From: CAZPQM01 sp964588995
GTDB lineage: Bacteria > Pseudomonadota > Alphaproteobacteria > Rickettsiales > UBA8987
NCBI GenBank assembly: GCA_964588995.1
Contig: CAZPQM010000006.1
Span: 53,467 to 117,466 of the forward strand
Direction: 5' to 3'
Length of the DNA: 64,000 nucleotides
Positions within the stretch are counted from its first letter, which is position 1; each line of letters opens with the position of its first letter. The notes below the pieces were generated by a model that was not told the DNA's origin, searched no databases, and saw only the letters and a program-made list of their open reading frames with translations. Positions 34,421 to 43,400 of this stretch are shown here, piece by piece. The position numbers and the translations under genes are program-made.

Positions 34421-35320
34421 TCACTCCACCCCGAACAGCTGAGGAAATTTCGTGACCCAGTTCGGATCGACCTTCACAAACAAAAACAGATGTACCGGAA
34501 CCCCGAAGAGCATCGACAGCTCTTTACGCGCCTGTTCGCCGATGCGCTTGACCATCGCCCCCTGTTTCCCTACCACAATGCGCTTCTGCCCTTCGGTGCT
34601 GACATAGACTACCTGATGCAGCTTGATCTGTCCTTCCGGGTGTTTTTTGCTCGCCGACATGTCCTCCCATTGCTCCGTTTCCACCATGAGCTCATAAGGT
34701 ATCTCATGCTCAAGGGCCATCATCAGCGCCTCACGTGTGATTTCAGCAGCCAGCAGCCGCGCGGGCATATCGCCCACCTCATGCTCAGGGAACGGCCAGG
34801 GCTCCTCCTGCGCCTGTGCAAACATCCAGCCTTTAAGCGCATTAACGCCATCGCCCGTTAGCGCGGAGATCATAAACACTTCCTCAAATTCATATAACGT
34901 TGAAAGCGAACTAACGATCTCTAGCAACTGATTTTTATGCACTTTATCAATCTTATTCAGGATGAGTATGGCCCGTGCTTCCCGGCCGGCGATACCACTA
35001 ATGATATTCTTCACCTCCTCCGTCAGACCCTTCTTCACATCGACCAGCAGCGCAACGACATCACTGCGGTTCATACCACCCCATGCGGCTTTGACCATAC
35101 TTTTATCGAGCTGTTTGCGCGGCTTGAAAATCCCCGGCGTATCAATCAGCACCAGCTGCGTATCCCCTTCGGTGAAAATGCCGGTGACGCGCGTTCGTGT
35201 GGTCTGTACTTTGGGTGTTACTATCGACACCTTGGCGCCTACCAACCGGTTCGTCAGTGTCGACTTTCCAGCGTTCGGCGCACCGACCAGCGTGCAGAAC
35301 AAGGTTTTTTGCGACGTCAT
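34421..35320 (-). CDS. era: GTPase Era
   Basis: Era is an essential GTPase that assists maturation of 16S rRNA and the small ribosomal subunit. The 299-residue product has G1 GAPNAGKST, G3 DTPGIF and G4 NKID, followed by the KH RNA-binding domain with IVVGKQGAMVKRIGEQAR. The start at 35320 gives the family length; no clear ribosome binding site is visible because a repeat lies just upstream, and an in-frame TTG at 35359 is possible. It follows rnc and lepB in the conserved order. Confidence 0.95.
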   Translation of the reverse strand: MTSQKTLFCTLVGAPNAGKSTLTNRLVGAKVSIVTPKVQTTRTRVTGIFTEGDTQLVLIDTPGIFKPRKQLDKSMVKAAWGGMNRSDVVALLVDVKKGLTEEVKNIISGIAGREARAILILNKIDKVHKNQLLEIVSSLSTLYEFEEVFMISALTGDGVNALKGWMFAQAQEEPWPFPEHEVGDMPARLLAAEITREALMMALEHEIPYELMVETEQWEDMSASKKHPEGQIKLHQVVYVSTEGQKRIVVGKQGAMVKRIGEQARKELSMLFGVPVHLFLFVKVDPNWVTKFPQLFGVE

Positions 35321-35334
35321 AGACAAAAACCATA

Positions 35335-35484
35335 ACTCCCCATTGAAGGGGAAGTCCAAAAGCGCGACTCAGCGCGATTGGGTGAGGGTGATACTCCATG
35401 ACCGTCTTGCGCCCCCACCTGAATCAAACATTCAAACTCCCCCTCTAGGGGGGAGTTGCTAACACCTGAAACTTGAAACCTGAA
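35335..35484. repeat. Inverted-repeat element with heptamer tail between rnc and era
   Basis: This spacer starts with a CCCC/GGGG hairpin (AACTCCCCATTGAAGGGGAA near 35334-35353) and has a second palindrome (AACTCCCCCTCTAGGGGGGA near 35426-35445), followed by CCTGAAA-type heptamers to about 35488. The plan resembles the element at 38537-38697 in the pilus operon: two TCCCCC arms, then heptamers. Confidence 0.6.
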
Positions 35485-35486
35485 AA

Positions 35487-36164
35487 CTAACATCCCAGCG
35501 TCTCAATCAATTTCGCTGCCGCGTCGCGCTGTGCGGCTTTTTTATTGGTGCCGGTCGCTTCGGCCCACTGGCCATCCACGGTAACGCGCACGGTAAAGGC
35601 CGGCGCATGGCTCGGCCCTTCCCGTTTCATGGTTTCATAGACCGGTAATGGCAGGCCAATCCCCTGCGCCCATTCCTGCAGCTGCGTTTTCGGGTCGCGC
35701 GGCGGTTCCGCCATCTCGTTCATCGCACCTGTAAACCACGGCATGACAAGCTCACGCGCCTTTTCCAGACCGGCATCGAGATAGAGCGCGGCGATTAACG
35801 CCTCCACCGCATTTTCCAGCGTGGCATCGTTCTCGTGCCCGTCAGCGCTTTCTTCACTCTGCCCGAGGCGGATAACCTCGCCGAGTTGGAGTTCCCGCGC
35901 CACCTGCGCCAGATGCTCGCGGCAGACAAGTGCGGCGCGGCGCTTGGCCAGATGCCCCTCTTTTTCCTCCGGATAACGCGCGTAGAGCGCTTCGGAAATG
36001 AGTAGCTCCAGCACGGCATCGCCTAAAAACTCGAGCCGTTCATAATGCGCATCGTTCGCCTCGGGTGAGAAACTGGGATGGGTCAGCGCTTGCGTCAGCA
36101 GAAAGGGCTGCGCAAATCTATAACCAAGCGTTGTTTGAGCCCAGTTTTGCAGCTTATTCGGCAT
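35487..36164 (-). CDS. rnc: Ribonuclease III
   Basis: It cleaves double-stranded RNA in rRNA processing and mRNA decay. The 225-residue product has the catalytic signature ERLEFLGDAVLELLI, the second acidic site in DATLENAVEALIAALYLD (Asp and Glu of the active site) and a C-terminal dsRNA-binding domain (PKTQLQEWAQ, then GTNKKAAQRDAA). The ATG at 36164 is preferred over an in-frame start at 36206 because it gives the normal length. It overlaps the end of lepB by 11 bases. Confidence 0.96.
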   Translation of the reverse strand: MPNKLQNWAQTTLGYRFAQPFLLTQALTHPSFSPEANDAHYERLEFLGDAVLELLISEALYARYPEEKEGHLAKRRAALVCREHLAQVARELQLGEVIRLGQSEESADGHENDATLENAVEALIAALYLDAGLEKARELVMPWFTGAMNEMAEPPRDPKTQLQEWAQGIGLPLPVYETMKREGPSHAPAFTVRVTVDGQWAEATGTNKKAAQRDAAAKLIETLGC

Positions 36165-36966
36165 GGTTTGCAGTAGGGTTATTGCGCGGCTTAAAGGCCT
36201 GCACATCGGTCCAGAAACGTTCGCCGCGTATGGCAGACCCCCAGGTCCAGAATTTCCAGATACGGTCTTCGGTAGAAAGCACGATTTTATCGGCGCGGCC
36301 TACCAGATGGTCAAACGGCACGAATCCGACCGCTTTGGAGCGGCTATCCTGCGAATTATCACGGTTATCGCCCATCAGAAAATAATGCCCGTCCGGCACT
36401 TCATAGACCGGCGTGTTGTCAAAACTCCCTGCCACCAGCGAATCCACGGTTTCATAGCGAATAAAGGTACCGTCACCGCGCGGGATCGTTTCGATAAACC
36501 GCCCGGTGTCCGGCGTATCTGCGCCCGGCTCGTCGAGATAATCACCCATGCGCGAGCGTGGCACGCGCTCGCCGTTCAGATAAAGGCGGCTGTTGATATA
36601 CTGGATGGTATCGCCCGGCAGGCCGATGATGCGCTTGATATAGTCCGTCCGCGGGGTAGTCGGCGGACGAAACACCGCGACATCGCCCCGTAAGGGTTCT
36701 TCCGCCGCGATCCGGCCATCAAAAAAAGGCAAGCTGAAGGGGAAGGAATATTGGCTATACCCATAGCTTTTTTTGGAAACGAGGATAAAATCCCCGATCA
36801 GCAGCGTCGGCACCATGGAGCTCGAGGGAATGTGAAACGGCGCGTATAGCAGGCTACGCACAGTAAGCGGAAAAATAAGGCATACCAGAATCAGGAAGCT
36901 CCACGTCTCATACCAACGAACGTGCTTCTTGTCCGTTTTCTTGTAGGGATTGGTCTTTGCTGTCAT
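36154..36966 (-). CDS. lepB: Signal peptidase I
   Basis: An inner-membrane protease that removes signal peptides from exported proteins. The 270-residue product has one N-terminal membrane segment (about 24-44), the catalytic Ser in HIPSSSMVPTLLIGD, the catalytic Lys in DYIKRIIGLPGD and the late motif GHYFLMGDNRDNSQDSR. The ATG at 36966 is preferred to an in-frame start at 37035. It begins the lepB-rnc-era unit, in the conserved order for alphaproteobacteria. Confidence 0.94.
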   Translation of the reverse strand: MTAKTNPYKKTDKKHVRWYETWSFLILVCLIFPLTVRSLLYAPFHIPSSSMVPTLLIGDFILVSKKSYGYSQYSFPFSLPFFDGRIAAEEPLRGDVAVFRPPTTPRTDYIKRIIGLPGDTIQYINSRLYLNGERVPRSRMGDYLDEPGADTPDTGRFIETIPRGDGTFIRYETVDSLVAGSFDNTPVYEVPDGHYFLMGDNRDNSQDSRSKAVGFVPFDHLVGRADKIVLSTEDRIWKFWTWGSAIRGERFWTDVQAFKPRNNPTANHAE

Positions 36967-37162
36967 CGTGACGGTTATACGGGTTTTTGTGGGAATGGCA
37001 ATGAGTAGTTGATTTTGGGAAATATATACTGTCACTGCGAAGGCCGTATGGCCTGAAGCAATCTTGTGCGGGGAACTCCAAAAATGAGATTACGTCGCTT
37101 GCGCTCGTAATGACGTTATCGAATAGAAGAAGCTGGGAAAATACGCTCCTGGCGCCAAGCTT

Positions 37163-38122
37163 CTACCTGACGTTCCGTAGCATGACGCTGGTCGTGAAGG
37201 TCTCGCGGAAATAATGATCGTTCGTGCTGAGGATATAATTACCGGGATCGTAATCCGCTTTGACGAAGGTTTGTGGCTGTTTGAGCGCATTGCGGGCACG
37301 GAGTGTCAAGGCAACATCCACAAGCTTGGTACGTCCGTCGTCGACCGTTTCGGACACTTCCGCCTGAAAATCCTCCACATAATCCGCCACCAGCGCGCCG
37401 GAAACGTCACTGCTCCACGAGATCCCGTCCCATCTATTCCGGTCCATAAACAGCGCGGTACGGGTCTCCGGATTCGTGCGCGGCGCGGTGTAATAGGCCA
37501 CCTGATAGCGCACACCGCTATTATCGTCATATTCCAGCGTCAGCGTATCGCAGCAGGCATTACCGCTATCGGTCACAGCCGCCGGCGCGATAATATCGCC
37601 GTTAACGGGGTCAAGCTCAGCGTCCAGCGCCTCGTATCCCGCCATACGGATATGACGCTCTATGAGCCGCAGCGCCGGTACACCGACCTCCTGCAACTCC
37701 GTCCGGCTGGCATAGTTCGCCTGCGTGGAGGATACCAGCGAATAGGCCGTATAGGCCCCTACCACCACCACCGAGCCAACCACCAACGCCAGCAGCAGCT
37801 CGACCATGGTATAGCCGGAAGATGTTGATTGCTCCTTCAAGACGACACTGTCATTGCGAGGAGCGATAGCGACGCGGCAATCTTGCGCTGCGCCGACTAA
37901 AGAATTTGATTGCTCCTGCTTCGGCCTACTGGCCTGCGCAATGAGCCTAACGGCTTCGCCGACTAAAGAAGTCGTATTACTATACTCCTTTTTTATACCT
38001 TCACCAAACTGGAACATAAAGCGAAACAGCATGTTTCGCCAGCCCTGAGCCGCCGACAGGCGTGTTTCATTGAAATGCATAGTAATGCATATCAGGAAAC
38101 CAAAAAAGACCAACCTACCCAT
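37163..38122 (-). CDS. PilW-like type IV pilus minor pilin with very long leader
   Basis: A minor pilin that helps start pilus assembly. The prepilin motif is SSG|YTMVELLLALVVGSVVVVGAY with the conserved Glu at +5; the mature part ends in a beta-rich domain. A strong GGAGGAG five bases before the ATG at 38122 supports that start, inside the end of the PilV-like gene, but it gives a leader of 103 residues made almost wholly of dispersed-repeat sequence. An in-frame TTG near 37838 would instead give a normal nine-residue leader (MKEQSTSSG), with no ribosome site seen. Both starts are possible. Confidence 0.78.
   Translation of the reverse strand: MGRLVFFGFLICITMHFNETRLSAAQGWRNMLFRFMFQFGEGIKKEYSNTTSLVGEAVRLIAQASRPKQEQSNSLVGAAQDCRVAIAPRNDSVVLKEQSTSSGYTMVELLLALVVGSVVVVGAYTAYSLVSSTQANYASRTELQEVGVPALRLIERHIRMAGYEALDAELDPVNGDIIAPAAVTDSGNACCDTLTLEYDDNSGVRYQVAYYTAPRTNPETRTALFMDRNRWDGISWSSDVSGALVADYVEDFQAEVSETVDDGRTKLVDVALTLRARNALKQPQTFVKADYDPGNYILSTNDHYFRETFTTSVMLRNVR
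37937..38097. repeat. Five-hairpin covarying repeat, copy A
   Basis: This 160-base segment aligns with 40292-40455. Small stems lie at 37951-37961 (CGGC/GCCG), 37974-37985 (GTAT/ATAC), 38021-38039 (GCGAAAC/GTTTCGC), 38051-38062 (CGCC/GGCG) and 38071-38094 (TGAAATGCAT with one mismatch). Each has a counterpart in copy B at the same place with different but paired bases. It lies inside the 5' part of the PilW-like frame, in the long leader. Confidence 0.82.
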
Positions 38123-38705
38123 CGTAACTCCTCCGCAGCAATACACTCACCTCGCCGCCCTGCGCGTCAATACGTATGGAAACGCGCTTCCGGGCATCCG
38201 GCAGGTCGGTTACGCTGATGCTACGCACCTCACCGCTCCGCGGCTGCCCCACGGCGTCATTCAACCGCCTGCACCATTCATAGCGCTTTATTTGATGCCG
38301 CTCCGTTTCATCGGAAGCCGGGGGGTTACATGTCGAAAAGTCCATACTGTAGCTGTCAATATTGCTGATATCGGTCTCAATCACATCGAGCATCTGGTTT
38401 GCCTGCACCCAAATTTGCTGACGATCCATCGCACGCTTCATCGAGGTGGTTGAGACCCCGGTCATGGTAAAAACCCCTGCAAAGCCAATCGCCACAATAA
38501 TAGCCGCTACCATTGCTTCAACGAGCGAAAAACCATAACTCCCCCCTTGCGGGGGAGTCAAGGAGACGCTAGTCGACTTGGTGGGGGGGGTAACTCTGTT
38601 TAAGTATGACCCCCCACCTAAAAATGTTAGCACATTTTGTAGACTCCACCGCAAGGGGGGAGTTTTCCTGAAACCTGAAACCTGAAACCTGAAACCTACC
38701 CTCAT
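38115..38705 (-). CDS. PilV-like type IV pilus minor pilin
   Basis: A minor pilin of 196 residues. The prepilin motif is GGSYG|FSLVEAMVAAIIVAIGFAG, shortened, with Glu at +5, followed by a TTSMKRAMDRQQIWVQANQM helix typical of PilV. The ATG at 38705 overlaps the stop of the preceding gene (ATGA), which supports coupling. As a result the leader of about 57 residues is encoded by four CCTGAAA heptamers (read on the minus strand as GFRFQVSGF) and a 128-bp inverted-repeat element (TPPQGGSYG). An in-frame TTG within the element is a weaker alternative start. Confidence 0.8.
   Translation of the reverse strand: MRVGFRFQVSGFRKTPPLRWSLQNVLTFLGGGSYLNRVTPPTKSTSVSLTPPQGGSYGFSLVEAMVAAIIVAIGFAGVFTMTGVSTTSMKRAMDRQQIWVQANQMLDVIETDISNIDSYSMDFSTCNPPASDETERHQIKRYEWCRRLNDAVGQPRSGEVRSISVTDLPDARKRVSIRIDAQGGEVSVLLRRSYDG
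38537..38664. mobile_element. MITE-like inverted-repeat element in the PilV-like leader
   Basis: The ends 38537-38559 and 38642-38664 are 23-base inverted repeats with one mismatch (AACTCCCCCCTTGCGG inward). An inner pair GGTGGGGGG/CCCCCCACC makes a nested hairpin. It is read through in frame by the minor pilin gene. Single arms of the same type lie at 39187-39209 and in the rnc-era spacer. Confidence 0.78.
38667..38697. repeat. Heptanucleotide tandem repeat (CCTGAAA)4
   Basis: Four perfect CCTGAAA units plus a partial one follow the right arm of the inverted-repeat element and lie directly after the start codon of the PilV-like gene. A change of one unit would shift its reading frame. Confidence 0.85.
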
Positions 38706-39238
38706 TTCACTACCACCACATCGATATAACCTGTTGCCAGCACCGGCGTGATCACGGCGCTGTAGCTATTCGCCGTATCCTGCAGTTCATAGCCGGTGCC
38801 AAAAGCCGTCCCGTCACGGTAAAAGCAATTTTCGCCGAGGCTGCCCGCCGTAAGTTGTGTCGTTTCGTCAACGGTAAAGGTCAGGCTGGCATCCTGCACC
38901 CACGTGCCGGTTGCATCACAATGGGTTACCGGCGTCGAGGCTACCCAGCGCGTCAGCTCATATTCACCGGGATTGACGGCGGAAGCCATGCTTAACCGAA
39001 CGGTCGTGTTTTCGAGCGCCGCCTGCTGCCGCGCCTCCTGCAGTTGATCGGCCAGCCAGCTATAGCGATTATCAAAATCGCGGCTATCGCTCCAACCGCC
39101 AATTGCCGGCACACCCACTCCGAGGCTGATGGTAATGATCGCAATGACGATAAGCAGCTCGAGGAGTGTGAAGCCGCTTTGTACGTAACTCCCCCCTTGC
39201 GGAGGAGCTACTGAAATCTGGAACCTAGAACCTAGCAT
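38702..39238 (-). CDS. FimT/GspH-like minor pilin
   Basis: A 178-residue minor pilin. The motif VQSG|FTLLELLIVIAIITISLGVGV (shortened) has Glu at +5, and the C-terminal part resembles the GspH/FimT beta domain with FDNRYSWLADQLQEARQQA, shortened. The ATG at 39238 lies one base after the pilT stop, so the genes are coupled. The 22-residue leader (MLGSRFQISVAPPQGGSYVQ, then SG) is encoded by degenerate heptamers and one arm of the TCCCCC inverted repeat. Confidence 0.82.
   Translation of the reverse strand: MLGSRFQISVAPPQGGSYVQSGFTLLELLIVIAIITISLGVGVPAIGGWSDSRDFDNRYSWLADQLQEARQQAALENTTVRLSMASAVNPGEYELTRWVASTPVTHCDATGTWVQDASLTFTVDETTQLTAGSLGENCFYRDGTAFGTGYELQDTANSYSAVITPVLATGYIDVVVVK
39187..39238. 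repeat. Inverted-repeat arm plus degenerate heptamers in FimT-like leader
   Basis: AACTCCCCCCTTGCGGAGGA matches the arm of the 38537-38664 element. It is followed by four decayed heptamers (CTGAAAT, CTGGAAC, CTAGAAC and CTAGCAT) ending at the start codon of the FimT-like gene. Confidence 0.7.
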
Positions 39239-39239
39239 C

Positions 39240-40256
39240 TTACGCTGCCGCCTCCGCATCCGCTGAGCCAATCAGCCCTTCCATTGCGAGGTTTTTAATC
39301 GATTCTTCCATCGTGATCATGCCGAGGCCTTTACCGGTTTGCATCGCCTGCTCAATCTGGAAAACCTTATTTTCCCGAATCAGGTTTGCAATCGCGGTGT
39401 TATTCACCATCACCTCGAAAGCAGCCACACGCCCCTGTCCATTTGCTTTGCGCAGCAGGGATTGAGTCACCACCAGCCGCAAGCTTTGCGATAGCTGAGA
39501 GCGCGCCTGCGCCTGCTGATTAGGCGGGAATACATCTAAAATACGGTTGATCGAGTTCGGCGCGCCGTTTGTGTGCAGCGTACCAAACACGAGGTGACCC
39601 GTTTCTGCCGCTGTAAGTGCAAGCGAGATCGTTTCCAAATCGCGCATCTCACCCACAAGAATCACATCCGGATCCTCACGCAGCATCGCTTTTAACGCCG
39701 CTGCGAATGAGGTGGCATCCTTTCCGACCTCACGCTGCGAGACGATACCCCGCTTACTGTGATGGATAAATTCGATTGGATCTTCGCAGGTTATGATGTT
39801 TACTTTGCGCTCCTGATTAATTTTATCGATGAGTGCGGCAAGCGTGGTTGACTTACCGGAGCCGGTTGGCCCGGTTACCAGCACCAGGCCATTTTCTTCA
39901 TTGGCAATGTTCACCACCGGGTTCGGCAGGCCGAGAATATCCATCTCCGGCAATTCAGTTTCAATTTTACGCATGACGATCGCCGGGCCGTTCATGGTAT
40001 TGTAGATGTTCACCCGAAAACGTAAATCCTCATGACTTAGCGCCATGTCCAGCTGCTTATTCTTTTCATATTCAGCAGCTTGTTCTTCATCCATAATTGA
40101 TTGGATGAAGCCTTCAACCATCTCACGGCTGATGAAATCCTCGGCTTGCACCTCAATATCCCCGCTTACACGAATCGCTATAGCTTCATTTGAATGAATG
40201 TGAATATCTGATAAGCTGTAATTGCGTGCATAATGCGCTAGTTTTTCGATTAACAT
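39240..40256 (-). CDS. pilT: Type IV pilus retraction ATPase PilT
   Basis: A hexameric AAA-like motor that depolymerises pili and powers twitching. The 338-residue protein has the N-terminal domain with SLSDIHIHSNEAIAIRVSG, Walker A GPTGSGKST near residue 135, the Asp box around NIITCEDPIEF, Walker B VILVGEMRDLETI, the His box and the C-terminal GMITMEESIKNL motif close to the PilT AIRNLI type. It lies upstream of the minor pilin genes on the same strand, after a repeat-filled gap of 211 bases from pilY1. Confidence 0.94.
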   Translation of the reverse strand: MLIEKLAHYARNYSLSDIHIHSNEAIAIRVSGDIEVQAEDFISREMVEGFIQSIMDEEQAAEYEKNKQLDMALSHEDLRFRVNIYNTMNGPAIVMRKIETELPEMDILGLPNPVVNIANEENGLVLVTGPTGSGKSTTLAALIDKINQERKVNIITCEDPIEFIHHSKRGIVSQREVGKDATSFAAALKAMLREDPDVILVGEMRDLETISLALTAAETGHLVFGTLHTNGAPNSINRILDVFPPNQQAQARSQLSQSLRLVVTQSLLRKANGQGRVAAFEVMVNNTAIANLIRENKVFQIEQAMQTGKGLGMITMEESIKNLAMEGLIGSADAEAAA

Positions 40257-40467
40257 AATTTATTTCCTTTCCTGCGCTGCATTGCTGTTTCGCGCAATGA
40301 AATTAAGGCCTTCGGCCACTAAAGGGCTCGCATGACTATGCTCGCTTTTTAATAAATCAACTTTGGGGAGTAACAAGAAACAAAACAGTATGTTTTGTAC
40401 AGCCTTGAGCACGCGAAGCGTTAGCTCATTGAAAAATATAGTCATATTTTTCAGGAGTAAAAACATA
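40257..40467. other. Spacer between pilY1 and pilT filled by repeat copy B
   Basis: There is no separate gene here. An open frame on the minus strand runs through this spacer into the 3' end of pilY1, but it has no ribosome site and its sequence is the hairpin repeat. The spacer may act on expression of the downstream pilT and minor pilin genes. Confidence 0.6.
40292..40455. repeat. Five-hairpin covarying repeat, copy B
   Basis: The counterpart of 37937-38097. Stems lie at 40307-40317 (GGCC/GGCC), 40330-40341 (GCAT/ATGC), 40380-40398 (ACAAAAC/GTTTTGT), 40411-40421 (ACGC/GCGT) and 40430-40453 (a perfect ten-base stem TGAAAAATAT). The loops AGTAT and AGTC and the spacer ACTAAAG are close to those in copy A, while stem bases differ in pairs. 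Confidence 0.85.
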
Positions 40468-43400
40468 CTACTCTTCCCTCCAGCCTTCAATCCGCAGCAC
40501 GCCCGGCGATAAATTGACCGGATCTCCGACAATTAAGTTCCCCTGCTTTACAAAGCCTTCCGGCAGGTTTTCTGCCGACGCATCGCTCGAAATACCGATA
40601 TAGACCTTATTCTTATAGACGATTACTTCCGTCGGCATACCAGAGCCCAGCGGTGTCGTGCGTTCGGTCGCCCCACATAGAAAATTTACCTCTGAGAGTG
40701 CCGCCGTCCCCGCATCACAAAGCGCCGTCGCATTCGGCGTATAGCGCGGCAGGAACACCGTGTTGTTCTTAATGCTCACGCGCCCGGTGATTTTTTCACT
40801 CGCTCCCAGATTGAGGTACCAGCCATGTTGCAGGTCGCTCGGACAGACCCCCGGCGAGCTGGTCGCATTCATCAGCTGGCTGACCGTGTGGGTCGTAACA
40901 CTGTTATAGGTCGGAAAATTCTTATCCATATAGCCGTAGGCCCGGTTTGCAATCGCGCTATCCACCCGCCCGATGCGTTGCATATCCGCCGTTCCGTAAA
41001 ACAACATTAACTGATCGCCTTCGGTTAGCGCCGCCGTAGCTTCATGAAAGACCATCCGGTCATTTTCATAGGTTGCCTCGGTATTAAACAGCGCGGTTTT
41101 GTCATACAGCACCCCCTGATCCGTCATGTTAACTTTCCATAATTTTCCTTCTAGATCGCTGACATAAAGCAGCGCACCCCGGTGTTGGAACAGCGAGGTG
41201 GAATCCTGCGTAATCGCTGTGATTCTCGGCGGTACAGAGTTTTGTATATTGTTAGCCGATACCGTATCGCCAATGGAAATATTCGATAATATCGAGCCGT
41301 TATTCTCCAGATCGATGACGAACAACTGCGCACCATAGGCGGAATTGACGGCATTATTAAACCCTCCACCGATAGCGGCCACCCATTTTCCGTTTTCACT
41401 CTCTGGCAGATTAAAAATTACGGGCGTTGACCAGCTTTCTCCCAGCGTGGAATAGTCATAGGCTGCAGGTACCGACAGCGTCGTATCGTAATCTGAGCGC
41501 ACGCCCTCTGCATTCCAATAGCTCACCCGATTCTTCAGCGGATTAAAGGAGAAGGTAAACAGATGCTGCGGATTATCCGGATTGGTAATATCCAGCGCAA
41601 AGTAGGAATGACCACCCTGCCGCAGACCACTCATCAGCACGGTGCGCCATTGATTGTTATAGTAAATATCCTTAACCACCGGCGAGCCATCCACCCCGTG
41701 TATCGAGATGGATTTCCCGGTTTCGAGGGCAATCATATCCTTCAAGGAAGGCACCACCGAAGGTGGAATAAAGGCCCATTCTTCTTCCCCGGTTGCCGAA
41801 TTAAACGCATGCAACATGCCGCCGTTGGAGCCAACATAGACCATTTCCTTGCGGCTTTTACACGCACCCCCGCACACGCCACCTTCACGGAAATTTTTAT
41901 ACCCGTTCAGATAGCGGTAATAAGCTTCGGAATTAGGGTGCGCCGCATTCGAGCTGAATGCCTTCGGCGGTCCGACCACCACGGCACGGCTATGGAAAAT
42001 ATCAGCGAGCTTCCAGCGTTCTCCTGAAAGCAGCGCGTCGCCGTCATCGTCGACACCGAGCGGAAATTCGTTATAGCTATCTTTCCCGCGCACAAACTGA
42101 ATGAGGTCGATCAGCTCGTTGTCGGTGAAGGCAGAGCCCGAATCCAGCTCTAAAAGCTCCCGCAAATCATCGAGATGGCTCGGGATGAAATTATTGATTC
42201 CATCCGGTACGCCGTTATTCACCGTCCAGATATTGCGATTATCCGCCGGTTTCGCATTCAACAATTCTCCTGCATCCCAGACCGCTGCCTCAATATTACC
42301 GTCTTCCGCCAACGGGTATTTTTCAAAACGCCCTTTCCATTGGTTGTTCGGTTTATACTGGAACGTGGATTGCAGGATGAAATCCTCATTGGTCACACCG
42401 GGGATAATAGTGGGTGTGGAGAAGGTCAGCTGCGTTGCGATAATCTGCCGGATATAGCTGGTAAGCACATCGAGCAGGTTTTGTTTGTTGTTCGCATAGA
42501 GCGGGGAATCGGGGTAGGTGCCACCATTTTGCGAGAAACTGACATAGTTCTCGTTCCCGGTCGTCGCAAAGCCAATCACGAAACTGCGGATATCATGGTT
42601 CAGAAACAGATCATTCGCGACCGGATCCGGTTGATCCTGCCAGAACCCATCCGATAGCACGATCAGGATGGTCTGCTGACACGGCGCTTCCGGATTGATC
42701 GGGCTGCTGCCGCCGAGCATGTAATTTCGTGCAAGCTCCATCGCCTCCTGCAAATGCGTCATACCTCCTGCATCAAGGCTATCGATCAGGCCGTAAATCT
42801 CCTGCGCCCCCGTATCCGATACGTTGACTTCCATTTGCGGGTCGCTGTTCCACTGCATTAGGCCGAAATTCGCGCCGCTGGTGAGGTCTGAGTCTGAAAC
42901 GATGGTTTTCAGCACCTCTTTCAGCGCATCCAGCCGGGTGACCGTCTGCGCCTGGCCGAGCAGTTCCCCCTGATTCATGTCCATAATGCGGTGATTATAA
43001 AAGTCCGCGACATACACTTCCCCCGTTGCGGGATGCGACTCCATGCCACGCGGGCGGTTGAATTCATCCGGGTCACTGCCATAGCTACCAAAGCGACGAA
43101 TATAATTGCCGCTTGGCGTATATTCATAAATTTCATGTTCGTCATAATCACCGACCATCAGATTGCCGGAGCTGTTAATCGCAATACCGAGCGGACGGAA
43201 CGGTACATCAAATTCACCGAGCTTATTACCCTCCTGATTATACAGATGAACTTCATCATTACTCCAGGTTGTAATATAAAGCGTTCCATTATCGGCAATT
43301 GCAATCTGGCGCATATTGGGGTTAGTCCAGGTCCATTCAGCCAGCTTTGTACCCGTACTCGTATATTTCTGTACGTCACCGCCGCCATCGACTACATAGA

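Noticed and set aside
40260..40532. 90-codon frame between pilT and pilY1
   Set aside because: It overlaps pilY1, has no ribosome site, and its sequence is hairpin repeat copy B.
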